Shown here piece after piece: positions 14,746-23,100 of a DNA stretch of 36,845 bases. Position numbers and translations under genes: made by a program. The notes under the pieces are model-generated. The model made no database searches and was not told where the DNA came from. It saw only the letters and a list, made by a program, of their open reading frames with translations. Location of the stretch: assembly GCA_023135565.1 (NCBI GenBank), contig JAGLSW010000254.1, positions 1-36,845 of the forward strand, read 5' to 3'. Source of the DNA: Candidatus Aminicenantota bacterium. GTDB lineage: Bacteria > Acidobacteriota > Aminicenantia > UBA2199. How positions within the stretch are numbered: position 1 is the stretch's first letter; the number at the start of each line of letters is the position of its first letter.

Positions 14746-17211
14746 TCAATCTTTTTTTATCTTTTCTTTTATTTTCTTCTCAACGGCTTCTTTTATGGGC
14801 TTTTTTATTTTGTCTTCTATGCGGCGTTTTACCATGCTTACCACCACGTCCGGGTGATAGAATTTGGTGGTGTTTATGTGCTCCACGAAACCGCCTACAT
14901 GCTGCATCTCCGCTACCATATGACTGACTAACCAGCCATCCCGGTCCTGCGTTAAACCGGTTTCGCCGTCCCACAGCGCAATCAAACGAACCCGGTCGAT
15001 GCCCCTGAGCAGCGATGAGATAAGCGCCCAACGGTTATTGCGCTCATAGGCGTCACCTCCCTCTTTCACTTTACCAATATGGTCTGCTTGAAAATAAATG
15101 GTGACATTTTTGTGGTTGCGCAAATTGTAATAACGCTCCACCCATTGGCTGCCGCCGGGGCTGACTTCTTCCTTGATGTAAGCATGCTCACGAACCGGCA
15201 GGTGAACCTTTACTTCCATGCCGCGGTCCAGGCAAGCTTCGATAAAGATAATATCACCGCCGCAGGCAGCCCCCGCCGTAAAGGCCAGGTCGTTATCCCC
15301 CCCTTTAAATTTGTCCAGGCCCGCGTCGATAAGTTTACGGGCCACTTCTTCCATTTTCGCGGGGAAACGCTTCTTCCCGCCTGCGTCGATCTTGTGACCG
15401 CGGAAAAGAAACACGTCTTCTTTATCGATGGTTCCCGGCGTATCCTCTTCTTCTTCCTCGACGTTTTCCCGGATATGGTTGATCTCATCACTCAACACTT
15501 TCTTGCCGACCTTGACAAAGTCCAGGCGCAGCGAAAGCGACTCCAGCATGTCTAATTGACTCATGGAAGATTTGAGGTTGAATATATTCTTGCGGGCGGT
15601 AGTCAGCGCTTTCTTGTAGGCTCGCCGCACCTTTTTGGGATCATCACATGTCATTACCAGCAGTTCCGCCAGGGACGCCAGGCTCCAGTAATCGCTTTTT
15701 TCTTCCCTGGCCATCTTTTCCAGGGTAAATTGTAGGGTGCCGTTTAAAAGGGGCAGGACAGACCTGACACTTTCGATATCCGGGTCACCTTCTTCATCGA
15801 ATTTATCCGCCAGGTGTATTAGGATGATGGACAGCGTAAGCGCATTAATGCCCGGGTAATAGTTGTTCAAATCGGAGTAGTATCCCTTCAGGTAAGTTTG
15901 GATGGATTTTATCAGCCAATGAGAGGCGTTGTAGGCTTCTTTTAAACGTTCCGGCTCATCCGCCGCGTTTCTCCAGAATTCACTCCACATATCTTTATAA
16001 ATACGCCCCAGGGCGGAAATAGCTTCCGAGTCGCCGGGTTCATCCTGGAGCAAGTTTTCCAGTTTGACGATGGCTTCATCAACCCGGTCCAGGCGGTTCA
16101 AGAGCAGCGCTTCCTCACGGCGGAAGTCCAAATTGCCGGGATTTATCTCCAGGCCTTCGCGATACTGCTGCAGGCCCAATTCATAAAGATTCATGCTTTT
16201 CATTGCTTTGCCCGCTTCACCGATAGCTTCTTCTTTGATGAGGGGATTACTAATCTCCTTGGTGAGCAGCAGGATATCTCCGATGCGCTTTTGCCGCTTG
16301 GCAACGGTAACACGCTCCTTCCATTCGTTGTATTCACGCCAAAACCCGGTGGCCAGGGGGGTGCGCAGAGTTTTGCGCTCCGGCTCGGTCAGCCCGGTCA
16401 ACAAGTTGAAAATAGGACTGTGAACGGCGTCCCGGTCGGAAGCCCAGGTGTCCCGGGCACAGCGCATGATAGCCATCTTATCTTTTTCCATATGGGCCGG
16501 GTCGGGTTTGCCGTCTTTGCCGGTGTGGTAAGGAATAGTGCGCACATTGAAGACATCGAAGGGCATATAGGAACGCCCGGATTGGATATGTATCACTCCG
16601 CGTTTGCGCATGGCATGGCGAACACCCAACTCGTAAAACACATTGGCGTTATCTATGCTCATGTCGCAGATGGCCAGGTCGGCTAACAGGAGCTCCTGGA
16701 ACATGTCGGTCAGGATATCACCGGCCACGGTTTCTTCATCGGCCCGGAAAGCTTCGAAACCTGCTTCCTCCAGGGCCGGTTTGATCAGGTCTCGATAGAT
16801 AACGTTAAAATCGTAGAGCTGCCCGTCGGCTCCCCTTTTCTGCCCGAAAGGCATGATAACAAAAGCATGAGGTTTCGTTTCCCGGTGCATCGATTCCAGC
16901 CGCTGTTTCTTTATTTCATCCCGGCTCGGTTTTTCTACCGGTAAACTCGCCACCTCATCACCGTCGGCTTCGAGGTTTTCCCCGGCTTCTTCAGCGGCCG
17001 CCATGGCTGCTTTTTCCTTTCCATCCTTGCCTGTTTCACCGGCAGGTGGTAAGGCTCCTACCACGGCTTTCCCGGTACCTACCGTGGAACCGGCGGCTTC
17101 CTTTTTATCCCCCAGCCTGTTGTTTTTCTTTGCATCTTTAGACCTGGATTTCCTGCGTTTAAGTCTGAGTTTTCTAAACACTCTCTCGATTGCGTCCATT
17201 AAGTTACTCAT
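14746..17211 (-). CDS. ASK-like conflict sensor: TIR/deoxyribosyltransferase-like + DUF4071 TPR module + SLOG
   Basis: The start chosen gives MSNLMDAIER... (821 aa), because AGGAG stands nine bases upstream; the frame is open 36 codons further without a site. Residues 1-112 are charged and disordered. Residues 113-230 form a TIR-like/nucleoside-deoxyribosyltransferase-like domain: AFVIMPFGQK, then ICDMSIDNANVFYELGVRHA with the family's active-site glutamate (Glu194). Residues 290-580 are TPR-like, and YYPGINALTL (451-460) is the signature of DUF4071, the TRAF-binding region of animal ASK/MAP3K kinases. Residues 600-790 form a SLOG Rossmann domain (FLFRGHKID, AFTAGAACGGD). SLOG domains bind or make nucleotide signals. 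It is the upstream gene of a cluster that ends in a SLATT effector. A STAND-independent nucleotide-signalling conflict role is inferred. Confidence 0.82.
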   Translation of the reverse strand: MSNLMDAIERVFRKLRLKRRKSRSKDAKKNNRLGDKKEAAGSTVGTGKAVVGALPPAGETGKDGKEKAAMAAAEEAGENLEADGDEVASLPVEKPSRDEIKKQRLESMHRETKPHAFVIMPFGQKRGADGQLYDFNVIYRDLIKPALEEAGFEAFRADEETVAGDILTDMFQELLLADLAICDMSIDNANVFYELGVRHAMRKRGVIHIQSGRSYMPFDVFNVRTIPYHTGKDGKPDPAHMEKDKMAIMRCARDTWASDRDAVHSPIFNLLTGLTEPERKTLRTPLATGFWREYNEWKERVTVAKRQKRIGDILLLTKEISNPLIKEEAIGEAGKAMKSMNLYELGLQQYREGLEINPGNLDFRREEALLLNRLDRVDEAIVKLENLLQDEPGDSEAISALGRIYKDMWSEFWRNAADEPERLKEAYNASHWLIKSIQTYLKGYYSDLNNYYPGINALTLSIILIHLADKFDEEGDPDIESVRSVLPLLNGTLQFTLEKMAREEKSDYWSLASLAELLVMTCDDPKKVRRAYKKALTTARKNIFNLKSSMSQLDMLESLSLRLDFVKVGKKVLSDEINHIRENVEEEEEDTPGTIDKEDVFLFRGHKIDAGGKKRFPAKMEEVARKLIDAGLDKFKGGDNDLAFTAGAACGGDIIFIEACLDRGMEVKVHLPVREHAYIKEEVSPGGSQWVERYYNLRNHKNVTIYFQADHIGKVKEGGDAYERNNRWALISSLLRGIDRVRLIALWDGETGLTQDRDGWLVSHMVAEMQHVGGFVEHINTTKFYHPDVVVSMVKRRIEDKIKKPIKEAVEKKIKEKIKKD

Positions 17212-17295
17212 TTTATTATTCTCCTGCATGTAAAGCTTAAGTAATTGACAATAATTTTCTTTTTTAGGCTGCCATAATAAAGTAGCGTTTTTCCA

Positions 17296-17377
17296 AGACA
17301 AAGCTTGAAAAAAAACCACTGCCGGCGGGAACTCGAAATATGTACAACATGTTTTTCATTACCGCCATGTAATGGCA
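17296..17377 (+). repeat. Repeat A, copy 1 (inverted relative to copy 2)
   Basis: It runs from AGACAAAGCTTGAA through GGGAACTCGAAATATGTACA to ACCGCCATGTAATGGCA. The same sequence, reverse-complemented, lies at 19996-20079 on the other side of the LRR gene, with nearly all bases matching. A more diverged copy lies at 26558-26626. The start overlaps a hairpin, TTTTT-CC-AAG with CTTGAAAAA. Confidence 0.8.
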
Positions 17378-17540
17378 CAGGTAAAAATTAAGTCAATACT
17401 TTAAAGACGGGCACATGACGGTTTATCCCGGTACCTGAAAAAACCGTACTGTCCCGTTCATAACACAGCAAACATGAAACCTTCAATGCTTACTTTCTTT
17501 TCGGTGCGGTACTATTATATAAAAAAGAAAAAAAGATTTC

Positions 17541-17604
17541 TATAACAAATGATTCAAAATATACAACAAATCGTTCAAAATGCAGGAGGACTATAACTAT
17601 TGTC
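17541..17604 (+). repeat. Repeat B, copy 1
   Basis: It contains two tandem 20-base subunits (ACAAATGATTCAAAATATAC and ACAAATCGTTCAAAATGCAG) followed by a Shine-Dalgarno-like GGAGGACTATAA. The same sequence is found at 26671-26733. No start codon or frame follows, so it is not a gene start as it stands. Confidence 0.8.
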
Positions 17605-17630
17605 TCACGACTATAACTATTGTCTCAAAA
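17591..17630 (+). repeat. 20-bp perfect-core tandem duplication
   Basis: CTATAACTATTGTCTCACGA (17591-17610) is followed directly by CTATAACTATTGTCTCAAAA (17611-17630). The first unit overlaps the end of repeat B, so the duplication is local to this copy. Confidence 0.8.
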
Positions 17631-17641
17631 AAAAGCGGGCT

Positions 17642-19978
17642 TTAGAATTTAACACCCAACCCGGCGCCTATCCGGAAACCGCCCAGGTCTGTATCGAGTC
17701 CATCGGCTGCGGTGTCGGAAGCAAATAGGTAGCCTAAGGTAAATTCACTGAAAAAGCGGTCGCTGAATTTGTATATCCAGGCGGCGTCTAAGAGTATACC
17801 TACTGCCCGGCCCGAAACTTCCTCTTCAAAGGCTTCCTCGGAGTAACCGATAAAGGATGCGCCCAAACCGATCCTGTAATCGAAGCTGATAGACAAATTC
17901 CGGTAATAACCAAGTCCCAGCGATAAAGATTGTTCCCTCCATTTGGCCGGGCCGTCGAAGACCGGTATGGTGCCGCTTTTGGAGGAGAAATCATAACCGC
18001 CCCAGAGATATAAAGACCGGGTAATCCTGAAACCGGCGCTTAGCCTGGGGGTTAACATGCCGCTGCCGTAGATATCTCCGAAACGCGCTTCCGCCGGCAA
18101 AACCTGGTTACCGCCCACAGAGAAAAAGAACCTGGTTTTCAATTCCGCACGATAGTTTTCCGCGGTTTTCACATTGTCCAGGGTGAGGCTTTTGTATACT
18201 TTCCGGGAGGGATAAAACAGGTAACCGCTTTTTGCCGGTTTGACCAGGCCCGCCCAATCTTTCTCGAACATCTTTGTATATTCTCCATTTTCGCCGGTTT
18301 CCAGTTTGACGGCAGCCGTGTCTTTTTCCTTGCCCAAAAAAGTTAGGGTGACACCGGGCATAACCTTGCCTCTTTTATCTTTTACCCGGCCCCCGATTTC
18401 CGGCAGCCTGTGGGAGCGGTATCCCTGGCCCGGTTCGGCCCCGGTAACAGTGCTGTATTCCCGGCTCGCCGGTTCAAACATGTGACCTATTTTAACGGGG
18501 GTGACGGTGCCGGTCCAGTCATAGGGGACGGCAAAGGTGTAATTACCCTGTACATCGGTTGCCACGGCCCCGGTTTCTTTGCCCTGCTCGTCGGTGAAGG
18601 TAAAAGTGACGCCCGCGGTGCTGCCGCCCGCCGCATCTTTTACCCGGCCCGAAATCTTCGTAAGAGGATCCGCTGTGTAGTCCTGGCTCTCCCGGTCGCC
18701 GGTTACTTTCAAATATTCCAGCACGGCGGGAGAGAAATCAAAGCCTTTTTTTGCGGGTGTGACATTGCCCGACCAGCCGGGAACAACGCTCAGGTGGTAT
18801 TCTCCATTGGCGTCTGTCAGGGCTTTACCACCTTTATTGGAAGCTGTGATTCCCACCCCGGGCTCTGCTGAGCCATAAATGTTTTTAATGCCGCCGGAGA
18901 TGGTGGTGCCGCGTGTAGCGGCGGCAAATTCCGCGCTAAACCCGCTTTCGATCCGATTGCGGTTACTGCCGTGGGGAGAGGTCCAGGCCTGCACCTGGAA
19001 ATAGTAGGTGGTGCTGGGTTCCAGTTCTTCGACCTTCAAGCCGGCTGTGATTTTGTCCGCGGTTACGCCGGCGATTTTTTCATAAGGGCCGCCTTTTTTG
19101 TCACTGTAATACACCCGGTAGCCACCGCTGTCGGTTTTATAAAGAATAGGCTGCCAGGCTAAATTAATAAAAATCTTGTCGGCTGAAGTGGCCTGGATTT
19201 CTTCGGGTGCGGTGGTCTGGGTGCTCTGCCAGTTCCGGCCCGCTTGTTTTATTTCCAGGAAACCCGCCAATGAAGCGTCAGAGGTATAAAGTCCATTCCA
19301 TTTAAAATTGGATTTATTGTCGGCCAGACCGGTTAGTTTTCCCATAGAAGAAGGAATTTCCCCGGTTAAGCGGTTATGACCGAGGCGGAGTATTTTCAAT
19401 TTCGACAGGCGGCCTAATTCTTCGGGAATAGGTCCACTGAGCATGTTGCCGTCAAGCAGCAGTACTTCGAGGTTTTTTAGGTTCCCGATCCAGGCAGGAA
19501 TACCTCCGCTCAAGCGGTTGTAGCGCAGGTCTAATTTCCTGAGGCCGCGCAATTGCCCGATCCAGGCCGGGATCGTTCCCGATAAGCGGTTATTGCTGAG
19601 ATCCAGGGTGTGCAACTTTTTTAGTTTGCCTGCGTCGGGGTGAATTTCCCGCAGCCCGTTGTCGCTTAAAATCAGGCTGCCCAGGTTTTTCAGATCGCTT
19701 AATTCAGCGGGAAGGACGCCGCTTACATTATTATTTCTCAGTTCTATTTTCAACACGCTGGTATTACTTTTATTGCAAGTTACTCCATACCAGGTGTTTT
19801 CCGTTCCCGGCCTCCCTTTCCAACGTTCTCCGCCTTTGTCCCACCTGGGGCCGTTGGCGGCGTCGAAGAGAGCTTTCAGCGCATTGCTTTCGCGCCTGGG
19901 AATCTTACCGTACATAGGGGCCGCGGCCCACACCATCGCCATCATCACAATAATTGTAAGAGAAATTAGTCGTTTCAT
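17642..19978 (-). CDS. Secreted LRR-FN3-CarboxypepD_reg protein with a C-terminal outer-membrane barrel
   Basis: The 778-aa product has a signal peptide (1-24), plant-type leucine-rich repeats at about 65-225 (L-x-L-x-x-N-x-L-x-G-x-I-P pattern, e.g. LDLSNNRLSGTIPAWIG), an FN3-like domain at about 260-357, three carboxypeptidase-regulatory-like domains at about 358-437, 440-522 and 526-612 (GVTFTFTDEQG...NYTFAVPYDWTGTVTP pattern), and a strand-rich segment at about 616-778 ending in phenylalanine (GAGLGVKF), as outer-membrane beta barrels do. It probably displays the LRR domain on the cell surface for adhesion or binding. GAGG stands eight bases before the ATG. Its leader carries repeat A, as does that of the SBBP gene upstream, with which it shares FN3 and CarboxypepD_reg modules. 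Confidence 0.85.
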   Translation of the reverse strand: MKRLISLTIIVMMAMVWAAAPMYGKIPRRESNALKALFDAANGPRWDKGGERWKGRPGTENTWYGVTCNKSNTSVLKIELRNNNVSGVLPAELSDLKNLGSLILSDNGLREIHPDAGKLKKLHTLDLSNNRLSGTIPAWIGQLRGLRKLDLRYNRLSGGIPAWIGNLKNLEVLLLDGNMLSGPIPEELGRLSKLKILRLGHNRLTGEIPSSMGKLTGLADNKSNFKWNGLYTSDASLAGFLEIKQAGRNWQSTQTTAPEEIQATSADKIFINLAWQPILYKTDSGGYRVYYSDKKGGPYEKIAGVTADKITAGLKVEELEPSTTYYFQVQAWTSPHGSNRNRIESGFSAEFAAATRGTTISGGIKNIYGSAEPGVGITASNKGGKALTDANGEYHLSVVPGWSGNVTPAKKGFDFSPAVLEYLKVTGDRESQDYTADPLTKISGRVKDAAGGSTAGVTFTFTDEQGKETGAVATDVQGNYTFAVPYDWTGTVTPVKIGHMFEPASREYSTVTGAEPGQGYRSHRLPEIGGRVKDKRGKVMPGVTLTFLGKEKDTAAVKLETGENGEYTKMFEKDWAGLVKPAKSGYLFYPSRKVYKSLTLDNVKTAENYRAELKTRFFFSVGGNQVLPAEARFGDIYGSGMLTPRLSAGFRITRSLYLWGGYDFSSKSGTIPVFDGPAKWREQSLSLGLGYYRNLSISFDYRIGLGASFIGYSEEAFEEEVSGRAVGILLDAAWIYKFSDRFFSEFTLGYLFASDTAADGLDTDLGGFRIGAGLGVKF

Positions 19979-19995
19979 TTTATTACCTCATTTTA

Positions 19996-20079
19996 TGCCA
20001 TTACATGGCGGTAATGAACAACATGTTGTACATATTTCGAGTTCCCACCGCCAGGTGGCTTTTTCTTCATGCTTTGTCT
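19996..20079 (-). repeat. Repeat A, copy 2 (5' leader of the LRR gene)
   Basis: This is the reverse complement of 17296-17377 with few differences. It contains the perfect 12-base palindrome ACAACATGTTGT (20018-20029) and a small hairpin CATTAC/GTAATG (20000-20016) close to the ribosome site of the LRR gene, so it could act as an operator or a leader structure. Confidence 0.8.
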
Positions 20080-20117
20080 ATAAAAAACACTATATATTAT
20101 TACATTTTTTTAATTGC

Positions 20118-20141
20118 TTTTTCAAGACCAAGCTTGAAAAA
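20118..20141 (-). terminator. Hairpin immediately after the SBBP gene stop codon
   Basis: TTTTTCAAG (20118-20126) pairs with CTTGAAAAA (20133-20141) around a six-base loop. It begins one base after the stop codon at 20143. There is no T-run beyond the stem on the minus strand, so termination is possible but not certain. A similar hairpin with almost the same loop lies at 17288-17312. Confidence 0.4.
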
Positions 20142-20142
20142 A

Positions 20143-23100
20143 CTATATCTTTGCTTCATTGGACTCCTTGATACTCAAGCCGCTTTCATGAAGGGCCGCG
20201 GCTTTATAATAATAGGTTTCACCCGGCGTCACATTCTTGTCGTTGTACTCGAAAGAACCGCCGCTCTGCAGTTCAGTGGGGCTGACCCGACCTATTTCTT
20301 CGTAATAGCCGCTCCCGGTTCGCCGGTAAATGACGTAACCGGAAAGAGGAATGTCCCCGGTGATAGCCACGTTCAGCGTGACTTTCAAATACTCTTTCTT
20401 TATGAAAGGCGTGCCGCCGATTACCCACTCCGCCTGGAGACCCAGGTCGATACTGCCGAACAGCGCAGTAAAGTCCTGGGCATATTCGTGATCTTCATAG
20501 GAAGAGGCCCGCGACGCGGGCATGAACAGGAAACCTTCTTTAGAGGGAGTCACGGAACCGTACCAGCCCCTTTCGATTTTATGCTCGTATTGCCCGCCAA
20601 CTACTGTTTTGGCTGTGCCGCCGTTGTTGGAAAAAGATAGGGACACACCCTCGATACCGGAGAAACCGCCGCCGGTAAAAAGATTAATCTTACCGGAAAG
20701 ATACAACTGCACAGCTTTGGCGGAAAAATTGCCGCCGCTCCGGGGAGAGTGCACAGCCGTAAAAGGCAAACCGGCAGGGGTGAATTCATAACCGGTTTTC
20801 TGCGGTGTGACGATTCCCGTCCAGCCGTTTTTCACTGCCTGGAGATACCGGCCTTCGGTATCGGTTAAGCTGACGCGGCCGCCGTTGGAAAAGGAGAGGA
20901 TGACGCTGCCTACGCCTTTTCCTCCAGCAGTGGTAATCTTGCCCGTAACAACCGGGAGCTGCGCTTCGGCCCGGTAATCCCGGACTCTATCTGCGGTTAT
21001 GTTATTGAAATTTGTAGGACCCGGTTCAAAGCTGAAGCCGAATTTCTTCGGTGTGGCTGTACCCGACCAGCCTTTATTCACCAACCGGTAGTAATTACCG
21101 TCGATATTGGTGGCCGCATAACCGCCGTTATTGCTGAATGTGACCACCACCCTGTCTAAGGCGGCGCCATTTACGTCAGTCACCCGGCCTGAAATCAAAA
21201 AGATCTCAACCGGGTCGTCTCCCGGTTGATCGGGGATGGAATCAACGGGGGAGGCCTGGATAAGCACATCGGAGGTATCAAAGGCTTCTACTTTATAGGC
21301 GTATATTTTATCCGTGTTTATAGTCAGGTCGTTATAAATATAGGTTCTTTCGCTTTCAAATTCGGCTTTGGGAATCTCTGCTATCGGCTCGTAACGGCCG
21401 CCTTCCTCTTTCTTGTAAATAACGTACCGGCCGGAATTAGCATTGGGCGTGCCTTTCAGGGTGACCGTAATTTCCCCATAGCCTTTTTCCATAGCCATGG
21501 TCTTTTGGACTTTCCAGCGGGCGTCGATATCCAGGGTAAAGCCGATATGCGAAGCTATATAGTCGCGGTTTTCGAGACTGTCGCTCACAGGCGGGTACTG
21601 GGTGTAGAGCGGGGAGAAGGTGTAATTCTTTTTTATCGGGGTGACTGTGCCCTGCCAGTCCTTTTCCACGGCATGGATGTAGTAGCCGCCGGCATCGGTG
21701 ACGGTCATGGTGCTGCCTGCCTGGTTTGAGAAGGATATGAGAACGTCTGGAATGCCTTGCCCGGCCTGGTTTTTTACCCGGCCTGAAACGAAGGTGAACA
21801 CCGGGTAGAGGGATTCGGCTTCATAGTCCTCTCCGCTGAGGTTTCCGTTGACTCCGGGATAGCTTCGTTCTCCCGGTTCGAATTTATAGGAGATTTTCGA
21901 TGGGGTGACGGTGCCGTTCCAGCCGCCCGGCACCCGGTGGGCATAACTGCCGTCAATCAACGTTTTGGTTGAACCGGCGCCGGAGAAGGTCAGTGTCACC
22001 CCGTAGAGCGGCATCCCGCCGGTTGTTTTTACGACTCCCTTAATTATATAGGACTGTGTATTGGTGGGCAAAGCGGCCATATAGTTTTGGTTTGTTTGAT
22101 CGTCGCTAAGGTTGGTGTAGGAGATGGAGGCGGGAAAAAATGTATAGCCGGTTTTTTGCGGAACGGCTTCGCCCGACCAGCCGTCTTCAACCTCGTGTGA
22201 ATAGCTGCCGTCGCTGCCGGTGACGGTAGAACCGCTGCCGGAAAAGGTGATGGTGACACCGGGCAGGCCTTCGCCGTTTGCAGTGACTTTCCCGGAAATG
22301 ATAGGCTTGGTGGATGTCATATCCAATACCCGGACACTGCCGTAGCCGGCGCCCGCCATGTTAACCGCATAGGCCCTGATGTAATAGAAGGAGCCCCGGG
22401 TCAGTCCGGTGATCTGGCCGGTAAAGCTGCCGACGTCGCTGCCGTCGATGGTATAGCTGTCGGCGGTGGTGGGAGCGCCCGTTTTATTCCAGCACAGGCC
22501 CCGGGCGGTGACCTCCGCGCCGCCGTCATAGGTGACTGTGCCGCCGCCTGAGGCTGATGTAGAATCTATCAATGTGACCGGGTCAGTAATGACGGTAGGT
22601 GGGATCGGTGACGTGGTAAAGAGCACCTGGTTACCATAGGCCGTGCCCACGCTGTTGATTGCATAGGCGCGAACATAATACGTAGTGCCGGGAGTCAGGC
22701 CCCTAATGTAACTGGAAAATGCGCCGCTGCCGCTTCCGTCGCTGGTTTTAGCGTTTGCCGTGGTGGGATTGGGGCGGGTATTCCAACACACGCCCCGGGC
22801 TGTCACCGCCGCCCCACCGTTGTTGGTGACATTGCCGCCGCCTAAGGCAGTAGTGGGTGTTATCGCGGAAACCGGGTTAGTGATAATTTGAGGTAAAACC
22901 GGCGCAGTCGTAAAAGAAACCTGGTTACCGTAGGCCGTGCCCACACTGTTGACCGCATAGGCACGGACATAATAAGTAGCGCCCGGAGTTAAACCGGTAA
23001 TAGAACCGGTAAAAGCTCCTATTCCGGTGCCGTTGGTCGTATTGCTGTCTGTGGTGGTGGGATTACCGGTGGTATTCCAGCAAAGGCCGCGGGCCGTAAC

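Larger units (their letters stand above)
17212..17641. other. Spacer carrying repeats A and B between the LRR gene and the SLOG sensor gene
   Basis: The 430 bases hold the sensor's ribosome site, a hairpin at 17288-17312, repeat A (17296-17377), repeat B (17541-17604) and a 20-base tandem duplication (17591-17630). A possible minus-strand promoter for the sensor is TTGTCT, 16 bases, TATTAT (about 17301-17274). No gene is apparent. Confidence 0.55.
19979..20142. other. Leader region of the LRR gene with repeat A (copy 2) and a hairpin
   Basis: Besides repeat A (19996-20079) and the hairpin at 20118-20141, it holds a plausible minus-strand promoter: TTGAAA, 17 bases (AAGCAATTAAAAAAATG), TAATAA, running from about 20123 down to 20095. 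Confidence 0.5.

Noticed and set aside
17581-17604. Gene start at the GGAGGACTATAA of repeat B
   Set aside because: No suitable start codon with an open frame follows in either copy; at best a nine-codon GTG frame follows the second copy.
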